From: Bacillota bacterium | GTDB taxonomy: Bacteria; Bacillota; UBA4882; UBA8346 | Reading direction: 5' to 3' | Length of the DNA: 8,398 nt | Assembly: GCA_003501365.1 (NCBI GenBank) | Contig: DNPP01000243.1 | Coordinates: 10,676-19,073 of the forward strand | In this document: in pieces, positions 1 to 5,675 of the stretch | How the letters are laid out: every line of letters starts with the position of its first letter | How positions within the stretch are numbered: the stretch's first letter is position 1 | The notes under the pieces: generated by a model | Seen by the model: the letters and a program-made list of their open reading frames with translations, nothing else | What the model was told of the DNA's origin: nothing | Databases searched by the model: none | Position numbers and translations under genes: made by a program

Positions 1-35
1 TGCTCTTTCTTTTTAGCCCACACATGAGCTTCCAT
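1..35 (-). CDS. 5' end of an unidentified gene (partial)
   Basis: Only the first 11 codons fall inside the window, reading MEAHVWAKKKE, so the product cannot be recognised. The start is well supported: an ATG at 35-33 follows a GGAGGAA ribosome binding site at 47-41 with about 7 nt spacing. The gene runs leftward out of the window, in the same direction as the chemotaxis gene upstream of it. The 98-nt gap has no convincing terminator but carries four TTAAYA-like hexamers at 11-bp intervals followed by a TATAAG, so it probably has its own promoter. If those repeats are a Pho box, the gene may belong to the phosphate response. Confidence 0.6.
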   Translation of the reverse strand, partial: MEAHVWAKKKE

Positions 36-98
36 CGTAATTCCTCCATGGCCGATCTACTTCTTCAAATTCCTTATATTTTCATGATACGAAAAGTA

Positions 99-137
99 AT
101 TTAAGCCCTGTTGAAGTTAATATTAAGACTATATTAA
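99..137 (-). promoter_or_regulatory. Candidate Pho-box repeats upstream of the left-edge gene
   Basis: Read on the minus strand, four hexamers begin exactly 11 bp apart: TTAATA (137-132), TTAATA (126-121), TTCAAC (115-110) and TTAAAT (104-99). A -10-like TATAAG lies at 78-73, 20 nt after the last hexamer. The geometry resembles the B. subtilis PhoP box of direct TT(A/C/T)A(C/T)A repeats on an 11-bp period. The first repeat overlaps the chemotaxis gene's stop codon. The region is AT-rich, so chance matches are possible. Confidence 0.4.
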
Positions 138-1987
138 GAAAGTTGTCTCTTCTTTTTTGAATGAATTTCAAATTTATTAACCGCCTGCAAAAGGTTATCA
201 CCCCAATACGCCAAAACCTCACTGGCGCCGATAATCTCCTGAGTAAAACTATAATGTTCCTCGGCGACATTGGAGACTTGTTCGGTTCCGGTCTTGTGTT
301 GCAAAGCGATATCCGTTATCTGTCCGGCTGTTTTTAACAGTTCGCCTTGTTCTTCACTGAGTTTCATGGTGGACTGACTGACTTCACCCAGTTCCTGATT
401 AACTCTTTTGGCGCTGACAATAATTGATTCGAACAGCTGATTTAAATCGGCAACCGCTTGTTCTCCCTCAACGATAGCCGTATTTTCAGTCCCAATCATC
501 TCCGAAAGCTTACTATACGACTGCTGAATTTTGTTGACTAAGTCTTGAATTTGGATAGTAGCGATTTTGGTTCTCTCAGCCAGCTGGCCGATAGCTCTCG
601 CCACTACGCTAAATCCCCGGCCGGCATCGCCGGCCCTGGCGGCTTCAATGGCAGCATTTAAAGACAACAAGTTAATCTGTTCGCCGATGTCTTTAACGGT
701 TGAAACGATCCCGCCAACTTCCCCGGATAATGTTTGCAGTTCAAGCATCATCTCATTGGAAATGATCATAAACTTTTGCACGCTCTTCATCTTGGCAACC
801 GCCGCCAAGGCTACTTCTTCGCCTTGAATCGCCTTCTCCACCGAATCCGATGACAATTCCGCAACCCGGTGGGTCACCTCATAGACAACTTGAGAAAAGC
901 CGGCCATTCCTTGGATGGCATCATGAATCGAAGTTACTTTTTGTTGCTGAGTCCCCGCTCCCTCAGCCACTTGAGACAACGTCTCCACTAATTGATGCGT
1001 GGCGGCGTTGGCATTGCTTGTCCCATCCAGCAACTTTTGGCTGTTTTCATGGACATTATCCGCGGCAACCTTTATTTTTTCAATTAATGCAATCAGTTCT
1101 TGAATCATTAAATTAAAACAATGGGCCACATCACCGAGTTCGTCTCGCCGGTTCTCTTCCAAGGTAACATTTAATTCCCCGGTGGCGATCTTGCGGGCGG
1201 TGCTTGCCATCTTGGCTAGTGGTGTAACAATTTGCCAAGCTGTGATTACGCAAATCATTACCGCCAAAATCAAGGCTATGGCCAATAAGAGCCCGGTATA
1301 TATCTGTTGCTGTTTCAAAGCCTCCTGCGCTTCAGTCTTCGCTACAATCGCTTGCTGCCGGTAGTAAGTCTCAATGAAACGGTCGATACCACCGACTAAA
1401 AAATAACGTAACCGTTTCTCTTCTTTCATAAAAGCCGGATCGCCGGCTAAGGATGGATTCTCTAACATCGTCTGGTAGGTATCGGAATACTTTAGCCAAT
1501 AATCATACAACTCTTTGAGAACCGTTTCCGGCTCTGTAGCCATGCGTTGATCGGAGTTGTTGGTATATTTTTTAAATCCCAAGAACCAACGGCTTTTTTG
1601 CGCCTGCTTTTTAGCCTGGGATATATTATCCAAAAGCTGTTTAAAGGAATAATCAACGGTGACCCGGACCGTCTTCGGAAAATATTGATTGCGGACGTAA
1701 CTTAAGGCGGCTTGATCTTTATTCAGCAACGCGTCTTTGGTGCTCACTTCCAGCTCGCCGATGGATGAGCGGATATCTGCTAAGTAAGCCAGTGGCACTA
1801 ATTCGTCATCAATTATCGAACTGAAGTTTTCGTTCATCTGATTGATGTGTGATTGATTAACCCATACAATAAAAAGAGCGGCCACTAGTACCAATCCAAA
1901 ACCAATAACCAATTTCCAGATGATCTTTAAATCCAGATAGCGCTGATAAATCTTACCGAGGAAATTCCCGCCCACTACGCGTTTCAT
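134..1987 (-). CDS. Methyl-accepting chemotaxis protein, membrane-bound
   Basis: A 617-residue transmembrane chemoreceptor that would signal to CheW/CheA and the flagellar motor. Transmembrane helix 1 is at about residues 25-44. An extracytoplasmic sensor of about 185 residues follows, probably a four-helix bundle. Helix 2 is at about 231-254, a HAMP domain at about 254-306, and a long coiled-coil signalling domain runs to the end. The conserved hairpin tip is visible at about 434-462 (INLLSLNAAIEAARAGDAGR, then GFSVVA). After the tip, the usual EVRxLA reads AIGQLA. No C-terminal NWETF-type CheR tether is present. I start it at the ATG at 1987, because GGAGG (2000-1996) lies 8 nt upstream; an in-frame TTG at 2002 overlaps that site. 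The ligand is unknown; the neighbours make a link to phosphate possible but unproven. Confidence 0.93.
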   Translation of the reverse strand: MKRVVGGNFLGKIYQRYLDLKIIWKLVIGFGLVLVAALFIVWVNQSHINQMNENFSSIIDDELVPLAYLADIRSSIGELEVSTKDALLNKDQAALSYVRNQYFPKTVRVTVDYSFKQLLDNISQAKKQAQKSRWFLGFKKYTNNSDQRMATEPETVLKELYDYWLKYSDTYQTMLENPSLAGDPAFMKEEKRLRYFLVGGIDRFIETYYRQQAIVAKTEAQEALKQQQIYTGLLLAIALILAVMICVITAWQIVTPLAKMASTARKIATGELNVTLEENRRDELGDVAHCFNLMIQELIALIEKIKVAADNVHENSQKLLDGTSNANAATHQLVETLSQVAEGAGTQQQKVTSIHDAIQGMAGFSQVVYEVTHRVAELSSDSVEKAIQGEEVALAAVAKMKSVQKFMIISNEMMLELQTLSGEVGGIVSTVKDIGEQINLLSLNAAIEAARAGDAGRGFSVVARAIGQLAERTKIATIQIQDLVNKIQQSYSKLSEMIGTENTAIVEGEQAVADLNQLFESIIVSAKRVNQELGEVSQSTMKLSEEQGELLKTAGQITDIALQHKTGTEQVSNVAEEHYSFTQEIIGASEVLAYWGDNLLQAVNKFEIHSKKKRQLS

Positions 1988-2009
1988 ATCGGATACCTCC
2001 AATTACTCG

Positions 2010-2028
2010 TTAGACTTTTTTAGTCTAA
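2010..2028. repeat. Perfect inverted repeat in the chemoreceptor leader
   Basis: TTAGACT (2010-2016) and AGTCTAA (2022-2028) form a perfect 7-bp inverted repeat around a 5-nt AT spacer. It sits about 10 nt upstream of the GGAGG of the chemoreceptor gene. It could be a repressor operator or an RNA hairpin next to the ribosome binding site. It is not followed by a T tract on the minus strand, so it is not an intrinsic terminator for that direction. Confidence 0.5.
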
Positions 2029-2050
2029 GGAGAATGAATCGTTCAAATGT

Positions 2051-2086
2051 AAAAAAAAAACTTTCTATACACTTTGGTTAGAAAGT
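2051..2086 (-). terminator. Rho-independent terminator of the zinc-ribbon gene
   Basis: On the minus strand, ACTTTCTA (2086-2079) pairs with TAGAAAGT (2067-2060) across an 11-nt loop and runs into a tract of T residues ending at 2051. The upstream arm overlaps the stop codon of the small zinc-ribbon gene, so translation to the stop would compete with the hairpin. It separates that gene from the chemoreceptor gene downstream. Confidence 0.75.
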
Positions 2087-2209
2087 CCAAAACAATACTT
2101 TGAGCTTACTTTTTTTGGCATTTCTTTGAGCCTGGTGTAAATCGGCCCCGCACTTATTGCAATACTCCGCGAAACTCATCACTTTAGTCCCGCAATCCGG
2201 GCATACCAT
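2078..2209 (-). CDS. Small zinc-ribbon protein (43 aa)
   Basis: This is a very short gene supported by four independent signs. A strong ribosome binding site GGGAGGTGA (2224-2216) lies 6 nt before the ATG at 2209. The peptide begins MVCPDCGTKV and carries a second pair, CNKCG, giving CxxC at residues 3-6 and CxxC at 17-20, a classic zinc ribbon. A basic tail (residues 29-38, several Lys and Arg) ends in VLFWTF. A rho-independent terminator overlaps the stop. A zinc-ribbon peptide of this size could bind nucleic acid or another protein; no specific function can be named. It is probably monocistronic, lying between the porin terminator and its own terminator. An upstream ATG at 2214 opens a frame that closes after 11 codons and is less likely. 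Confidence 0.75.
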   Translation of the reverse strand: MVCPDCGTKVMSFAEYCNKCGADLHQAQRNAKKSKLKVLFWTF

Positions 2210-2224
2210 CTCATTTCACCTCCC

Positions 2225-2430
2225 TTGGCTTTGTATTTCCTTATAATTCATTCCTTTTGATAAACCTAGACAAATGCAGCCGCATTTGACAGCCCTTTGG
2301 CTTCAGGGGACTTTCGGTTCAGTGTCGCCACCGGTAAATATTACCGTCGAAATCACTTTACCACGACTGCGTTAAACCGAAATTCAGAATAGATTAAGCT
2401 GTGGTAAATTTCCTTACATGATTTTGGGGC
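2225..2430 (-). promoter_or_regulatory. Structured leader/promoter region of the zinc-ribbon gene
   Basis: About 206 nt without a gene, between the porin terminator and the zinc-ribbon ribosome binding site. It is dense in exact inverted repeats. CAAATGC/GCATTTG pair at 2271-2277 and 2282-2288. AGCC/GGCT pair at 2291-2294 and 2299-2302. TTTCGGTT/AACCGAAA pair at 2312-2319 and 2375-2382. CGGTAA/TTACCG pair at 2332-2337 and 2341-2346. TTTACCAC/GTGGTAAA pair at 2357-2364 and 2401-2408. The last pair straddles one arm of the third, so the two stems cannot both form without a pseudoknot, as expected of a switching RNA. I compared it by eye with the c-di-GMP, TPP, SAM and cobalamin consensus cores and found no match. 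The direction is inferred from the gene downstream on the minus strand. Confidence 0.45.
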
Positions 2431-2464
2431 AAAAAAAAGGCTGCCCGGGAAAATCCCGGCAGCC
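2431..2464 (-). terminator. Rho-independent terminator of the porin gene
   Basis: On the minus strand a GC-rich hairpin (GGCTGCC-GGGA pairing with TCCC-GGCAGCC, one bulged base, short loop) at 2464-2439 is followed by eight T residues at 2438-2431. It begins 14 nt past the porin stop codon, so it ends the porin transcript and isolates the zinc-ribbon gene from it. Confidence 0.92.
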
Positions 2465-2478
2465 ATTCTCTGTAGAAC

Positions 2479-3519
2479 TTAGAAGCTAACCATTAATCTT
2501 ACCGCAGCGGCGGTTTGGTCTGCGTTATCATTATCTACTGAAACATATTCAGCTTGTAAAGCGGTATTGGGTGCCAATTGGTATTTAGCACCAATGACCA
2601 TCCAATTATTCTTCGCTTGGAAATCACTATCGGCATCGGTAAACTTATAACCGAAAGCATTACCGAAGCTGGTTGCTTTAGTTGAATCCAAACCCGAAGT
2701 CCCGCCAACATATAGAGTAAGGGGATCCATTACTTTATATGAAAGTTCTAAATAAGTAGCAGCATCCAAGTCTGTATCTGTTCCAGTAGAGGTGCTCGTT
2801 CCGGACAGATATTCCGCATAGGCGCCAAAGGGACCGGCATTATAAGTAGCATCCACTGCATAAATAGTCTTGTAGGTATCTTTGCCTGAACCGATGTCCT
2901 TTACATAGCCCATACCGATTTTTAATTGTGAAATCGGGGCATAATTGAAGCGAATTCCATAGTCATAGCCGTCATAAGTGGTATCATCCTTGTTGTACTG
3001 GTTCTTAGCACTCAATACGGCAAGCGCAAAATCAAATTGCGGAGTAATTTTGTTGGAATACTTAATACCTGTACTATTGCTATCTTTGATTACAGCATTA
3101 GCTAAGCTCTCAAGTACGATCGCATTGTAAGCGCCTTTAAAGGGAAGTTGTTGGATATAACCGATATCCATCTCATCATCTTCAAAGAACATCCCTTTTT
3201 GATAATAGTAGGCGTTATCGACCCGGATGTCGGTGCCAAATTTGGCGCTAGTACTAGTACCAGAATTAGCATCATTTCTTGGCTGACGGAGTTGAACTTC
3301 ACCCTTGAAACCATCTACTGCGCTTAACTCGGAAGCAAAGGTGAGAGCTAAACGGTCAAAACGGAAGGTATCAGAGGATTTGTTCGTAGTATCAGTTTCG
3401 TCGCTGGTAGCCTGATACCATACCCGTAAATTGCCGCCTACCGTCACAGCGGCGAAAGATAATGAAGCAAAAGAAGCCAGTAAAACTAGGGATAAAAGCA
3501 GAGATAATAACCTTTTCAA
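2479..3519 (-). CDS. Outer-membrane beta-barrel porin
   Basis: A 346-residue secreted protein with a clear signal peptide: MKRLL, then a long Leu/Ser/Val core, ending SLSFA about residue 23, with cleavage before AVTVGG. The rest alternates polar and aromatic/hydrophobic residues in short stretches with Gly, Asp and Asn-rich turns (for example AGPFGAYAEYLSG, MVIGAKYQL). It ends in VRLMVSF, with the terminal Phe typical of outer-membrane barrels recognised by the BAM machinery. The size fits a general or substrate-selective porin. No SLH domain is present, unlike the OmpM porins of Negativicutes. I choose a TTG start at 3519, 8 nt after AAAGGAGG (3535-3528). The in-frame ATG at 3558 would place that site inside the gene and has no site of its own. 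Pho-box-like repeats upstream suggest induction by phosphate starvation, so a phosphate-admitting porin analogous in role to PhoE/OprP is my inference. Confidence 0.88.
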   Translation of the reverse strand: MKRLLSLLLSLVLLASFASLSFAAVTVGGNLRVWYQATSDETDTTNKSSDTFRFDRLALTFASELSAVDGFKGEVQLRQPRNDANSGTSTSAKFGTDIRVDNAYYYQKGMFFEDDEMDIGYIQQLPFKGAYNAIVLESLANAVIKDSNSTGIKYSNKITPQFDFALAVLSAKNQYNKDDTTYDGYDYGIRFNYAPISQLKIGMGYVKDIGSGKDTYKTIYAVDATYNAGPFGAYAEYLSGTSTSTGTDTDLDAATYLELSYKVMDPLTLYVGGTSGLDSTKATSFGNAFGYKFTDADSDFQAKNNWMVIGAKYQLAPNTALQAEYVSVDNDNADQTAAAVRLMVSF

Positions 3520-3621
3520 ATCTTTTTCCTCCTTTAAATATTTTTTGCGGCAGTCCATAGGTTTTTGATACTGCTCGATTTGTAATTTTATCCGTAAATA
3601 ATTAAAGGAGTCCTATTGATA

Positions 3622-3659
3622 GATTAAACCGTGATTAAGAAAGGTTAACCTTTGGATAA
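3622..3659 (-). promoter_or_regulatory. Candidate Pho box of the porin gene
   Basis: On the minus strand four hexamers occur at 11, 10 and 11 bp steps: TTATCC (3659-3654), TTAACC (3648-3643), TTAATC (3638-3633) and TTAATC (3627-3622). The block ends about 100 nt before the TTG start. Match, period and orientation parallel the block in front of pstS across the same intergenic region. A TTTAAT that could serve as -10 lies at 3606-3601, but the promoter itself is not certain. The B. subtilis PhoP box is the model; binding here is inferred. Confidence 0.55.
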
Positions 3660-3662
3660 TCA
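3632..3662. repeat. Palindrome embedded in the porin control region
   Basis: A perfect 14-bp palindrome AAAGGTTAACCTTT (3640-3653) is flanked by TGATTA (3632-3637) and TAATCA (3657-3662), giving an interrupted 31-bp dyad. It overlaps the candidate Pho-box hexamers. It could be an additional dimeric regulator's operator, or just a consequence of TTAA being self-complementary. Confidence 0.5.
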
Positions 3663-3663
3663 A

Positions 3664-4013
3664 GCTGTCTCTGGGAATTCGTACATTATATATAAAAATA
3701 TCGGCTTACTGAAAATTTGTTGTCGCAGAAGTCCAAATGATTTAAACCCAAACCTCTCTCTCGCTCTCCCCCAATGAAGTGTTTCAAAGCAGCGGATTCA
3801 GTGGGTGAGTAACCGATACCTCTGTGGTCAAAATGCTTTTGGAGTTCATAGTCTAGGGTTACTCTTCCCCTGAACCATCTATCCAGAAATGACATCTTTG
3901 GGGAAGAGCAAGAGTTAGGTCGCTTTTGGGCCTTATTTGATAAACCTCTTTTTTTCCCGGGATAGCCTGATGACATTAGAGCCGCATCTACTGAACACGC
4001 GTGTTAGCTAAAA
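3664..4013. other. Intergenic stretch with inverted repeats, no convincing gene
   Basis: About 350 nt between the two divergent promoter regions. A 96-codon minus-strand frame (3976-3686) is open, but it has no ribosome binding site and no recognisable motif, so I do not call it. Visible structure includes GAGTAACC (3807-3814) with GGTTACTC (3857-3864), and CTCTTCCCC (3862-3870) with GGGGAAGAG (3900-3908). The two stems share bases 3862-3864. A pyrimidine-rich CT tract lies around 3752-3772, a run of seven T at 3949-3955, a perfect palindrome AACACGCGTGTT at 3994-4005, and a TATAAT on the minus strand at 3690-3685. It might encode a small RNA or be a decayed gene; neither is shown. Confidence 0.4.
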
Positions 4014-4050
4014 TTAACAATTCTTAATCTAGGGTTAATAATTCTTGACT
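4014..4050 (+). promoter_or_regulatory. Candidate Pho box of pstS
   Basis: Four direct hexamers are spaced 10, 11 and 10 bp apart: TTAACA (4014), TTAATC (4024), TTAATA (4035) and TTGACT (4045). Repeats 1 and 3 share a longer match (TTAAYAATTCTT, 21 bp apart). TTAACA is the exact B. subtilis PhoP half-site consensus, and pstS is a classic member of the Pho regulon, so this is the best supported block of the set. Possible -10 elements are GCTAAT (4071-4076) and TATAGT (4078-4083); the start site is not determined. Confidence 0.68.
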
Positions 4051-4111
4051 TAAGATCTTAATAAAAAAAGGCTAATTTATAGTTAAATCAAACAAAGGAG
4101 GCTTTTTGATT

Positions 4112-4918
4112 ATGAAAAAAATTGCTTTATTAGTTCTTGCTTGTGCATTTCTCTTCTCAGTTGTATGCTTTGCCGCTCCCGGCGGTTCCATCACTCTGGC
4201 AGGTTCCACTTCGGTTCAGCCGTTGGCTGAAGAATTAGCCAAAGCATATATGGCGAAATTCCCCGATGTAAAGATCGCTGTACAAGGTGGCGGTTCCGGA
4301 GCCGGAGTCAAAGCTGCCATGGAAGGCACCGCCGATATCGGAATGTGCTCCCGGGAACTCAACGCTGATGAAGCCAGTTTGACGGCCACCGAGATCGCTA
4401 AAGACGGCGTCGTAATGATCGTCAACAAGGCCAACTCACTCTCCAATCTCACATTAGATCAATTACAAAAAATTTATACCGGCAACTTTACCACTTGGAA
4501 ACAAGTCGCCGGTCCCAAAGCCTTAAAAACCAAGATTGTGGTTGTCAATCGTGAAGCCGGTTCCGGTACCCGCGGTGCTTTTGAGGAATTAGTACTTGGC
4601 AAATTAAAAAATACCAGCAATTGTATTGTTCAATCTTCCACCGGTGCCGTACAACAGACTGTCGCCGTTACCAAAGAGGCCATCGGATACATTTCACTCG
4701 GTTCATTAGACACTCAAGCAGTAAAACCGCTTACATTAAACGGCGTTGTTTGTAATGTAAAGAATATTGTAGCTAAACAATATCTGATTCAACGTCCGTT
4801 CTTACTGCTTACCAAGGCCGCTCCCTCCGGCCCCGCCAAAGATTTTATGGAATGGATCTTAAGCCCGGAAGGTCAGAAAATCGTTTCCAAAGAGTTCATC
4901 AGCATCAACGCTAAATAA
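4112..4918 (+). CDS. pstS: Phosphate-binding protein PstS
   Basis: A 268-residue extracytoplasmic phosphate-binding protein of the high-affinity Pst ABC transporter. The signal peptide covers residues 1-21 (MKKIALLVLA... CFA, then APGG). The phosphate-binding loops are recognisable: AGSTSVQPLAEELA (30-43), GGGSGAGVKAAMEGTADIGM (59-78) with SREL after it, and NREAGSGTRGAFEE (146-159). The length is typical of the short Firmicutes PstS form. Cys11 sits in a poor lipobox (VLAC), so a lipoprotein is possible but a cleaved signal looks likelier. I use the ATG at 4112, 10 nt after AAAGGAGG (4094-4101); an in-frame TTG at 4106 is too close to that site. A strong terminator follows, and pstC, pstA, pstB and phoU are not downstream, so the permease must be encoded elsewhere. 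Confidence 0.95.
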   Translation: MKKIALLVLACAFLFSVVCFAAPGGSITLAGSTSVQPLAEELAKAYMAKFPDVKIAVQGGGSGAGVKAAMEGTADIGMCSRELNADEASLTATEIAKDGVVMIVNKANSLSNLTLDQLQKIYTGNFTTWKQVAGPKALKTKIVVVNREAGSGTRGAFEELVLGKLKNTSNCIVQSSTGAVQQTVAVTKEAIGYISLGSLDTQAVKPLTLNGVVCNVKNIVAKQYLIQRPFLLLTKAAPSGPAKDFMEWILSPEGQKIVSKEFISINAK

Positions 4919-4934
4919 ATTACATCATGATCAA

Positions 4935-4971
4935 AACGGGGCTGTCTCAAAAAGAGGCAGTCCCGTTTTTT
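4935..4971 (+). terminator. Rho-independent terminator of pstS
   Basis: A 14-bp stem, AACGGGGCTGTCTC (4935-4948) with GAGGCAGTCCCGTT (4954-4967), contains two G-U wobbles, an AAAAA loop and a run of six T ending at 4971. It begins 16 nt past the pstS stop and makes pstS a single-gene transcript. Confidence 0.93.
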
Positions 4972-5043
4972 GGTTAGTGCAACATAAAATGAAATAATTG
5001 ATTTCAATGATGCATTCCATCAATAACCCCCGGAGCAGATATT

Positions 5044-5107
5044 TTATCATTGGTTAATCAATATTTAAACTTGTTTTGATTCCCCAATAAACTTAAGTTT
5101 GTATTAT
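5044..5107 (+). promoter_or_regulatory. Candidate Pho box and promoter of the four-gene operon
   Basis: Four plus-strand hexamers, TTATCA (5044), TTAATC (5054), TTAAAC (5065) and TTGATT (5076), step by 10, 11 and 11 bp. A -10-like TATTAT at 5102-5107 follows the last hexamer by 20 nt, the same spacing as in the left-edge gene's control region. Transcription would begin about 5113, leaving a short leader before the ribosome binding site at 5127-5133. The last hexamer also resembles a -35 box, though the spacing to TATTAT is longer than the usual 17. Confidence 0.5.
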
Positions 5108-5140
5108 ATAAGTAACAAAAATGATCAAGGAGGGGCGGCG

Positions 5141-5656
5141 ATGAGTAACCTAATCCAGGCAATAAATCGTTTTGACCGCAATCTGTTTCTGACTTTCAAT
5201 CAATCGCAATCCGTTCGCTTCAATAAATTAATTTTTGCTATCACCAAGCTCGGCGGATTGTGTTTTCAATCTTCGATAGTGATAACACTTTTATTGATTC
5301 CCGCTACCCACAGATTGGGTATGCGACTGGCCATTGCCCAGGTGGTAATTGCCGCCGTAGTCCAGGTTATTAAGGCAATCGTAGCCAGAGTCAGACCTTA
5401 TAATGCTCTGACTGGAATCATTCCTTTTAAAATGGAAAGAGATTACTCCTTCCCCTCCGGCCATACGGCAGCGTCATTTGGAACTGCTTTGATAGTCACC
5501 GCTACCTTCGCAATAAGCGGGATCTTGTGCTTTGGACTTGCAATGTGTATCGGCCTCTCCCGGATTTATATCGGAGTGCATTATCCGACCGATGTAATTG
5601 CCGGAGGGCTAATCGGACTGGGGATAACGTCGGTTTTAATCTGCGGTTTGATATGA
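5141..5656 (+). CDS. PAP2-family membrane phosphatase
   Basis: A 171-residue integral membrane phosphatase of the PAP2 superfamily (phosphatidic acid, phosphatidylglycerol phosphate or undecaprenyl diphosphate as typical substrates). All three signature motifs are intact: KAIVARVRP (Lys78 to Arg85-Pro86, KX6RP), PSGH (105-108), and SRIYIGVHYPTD (Ser140, Arg141, His147, Asp151). Hydrophobic helices lie around 29-53, 62-81, 109-139 and 152-170. I start at the ATG at 5141, which has AAGGAGG 7 nt upstream; extending the frame to 5099 would swallow the likely promoter. It is the first gene of an operon with two acyltransferases and a phosphoesterase, which favours a lipid phosphate substrate, for example phosphatidate to diacylglycerol. 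A BcrC-like role on undecaprenyl diphosphate is the main alternative. Confidence 0.9.
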   Translation: MSNLIQAINRFDRNLFLTFNQSQSVRFNKLIFAITKLGGLCFQSSIVITLLLIPATHRLGMRLAIAQVVIAAVVQVIKAIVARVRPYNALTGIIPFKMERDYSFPSGHTAASFGTALIVTATFAISGILCFGLAMCIGLSRIYIGVHYPTDVIAGGLIGLGITSVLICGLI

Positions 5657-5675
5657 CTAACAAAGAGGTAGCCAA

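Noticed and set aside
567..1364. Plus-strand ORFs opposite the chemoreceptor gene
   Set aside because: They lie fully antisense to a clear chemoreceptor coding region, have no ribosome binding sites and no recognisable protein features.
1988..2002. TTG start five codons upstream in the chemoreceptor
   Set aside because: The TTG overlaps the GGAGG that is ideally spaced for the ATG at 1987.
2225..2430. Known riboswitch (c-di-GMP-I, TPP, SAM, cobalamin) ahead of the zinc-ribbon gene
   Set aside because: Conserved core sequences of these classes were looked for on both strands by eye and not found; left as an unnamed structured region.
3520..3558. ATG start giving the porin a 13-residue extension
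   Set aside because: It has no ribosome binding site, would put a charged segment before the signal peptide, and contains the AAAGGAGG that serves the TTG at 3519.
3686..3976. 96-codon minus-strand ORF between the porin and pstS
   Set aside because: No ribosome binding site before its ATG, no domain or motif recognised, and the sequence is better explained by inverted repeats and promoter DNA. It could be a remnant, but coding is not supported.
3994..4005. Perfect 12-bp palindrome AACACGCGTGTT as an operator
   Set aside because: Single copy, flanks do not extend the symmetry, and it lies upstream of the pstS repeats; insufficient to call a site.
4112..4144. PstS as a lipoprotein via Cys11
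   Set aside because: VLAC is a poor lipobox, the hydrophobic core before it is short, and a better type I cleavage site follows at CFA-AP; not excluded.
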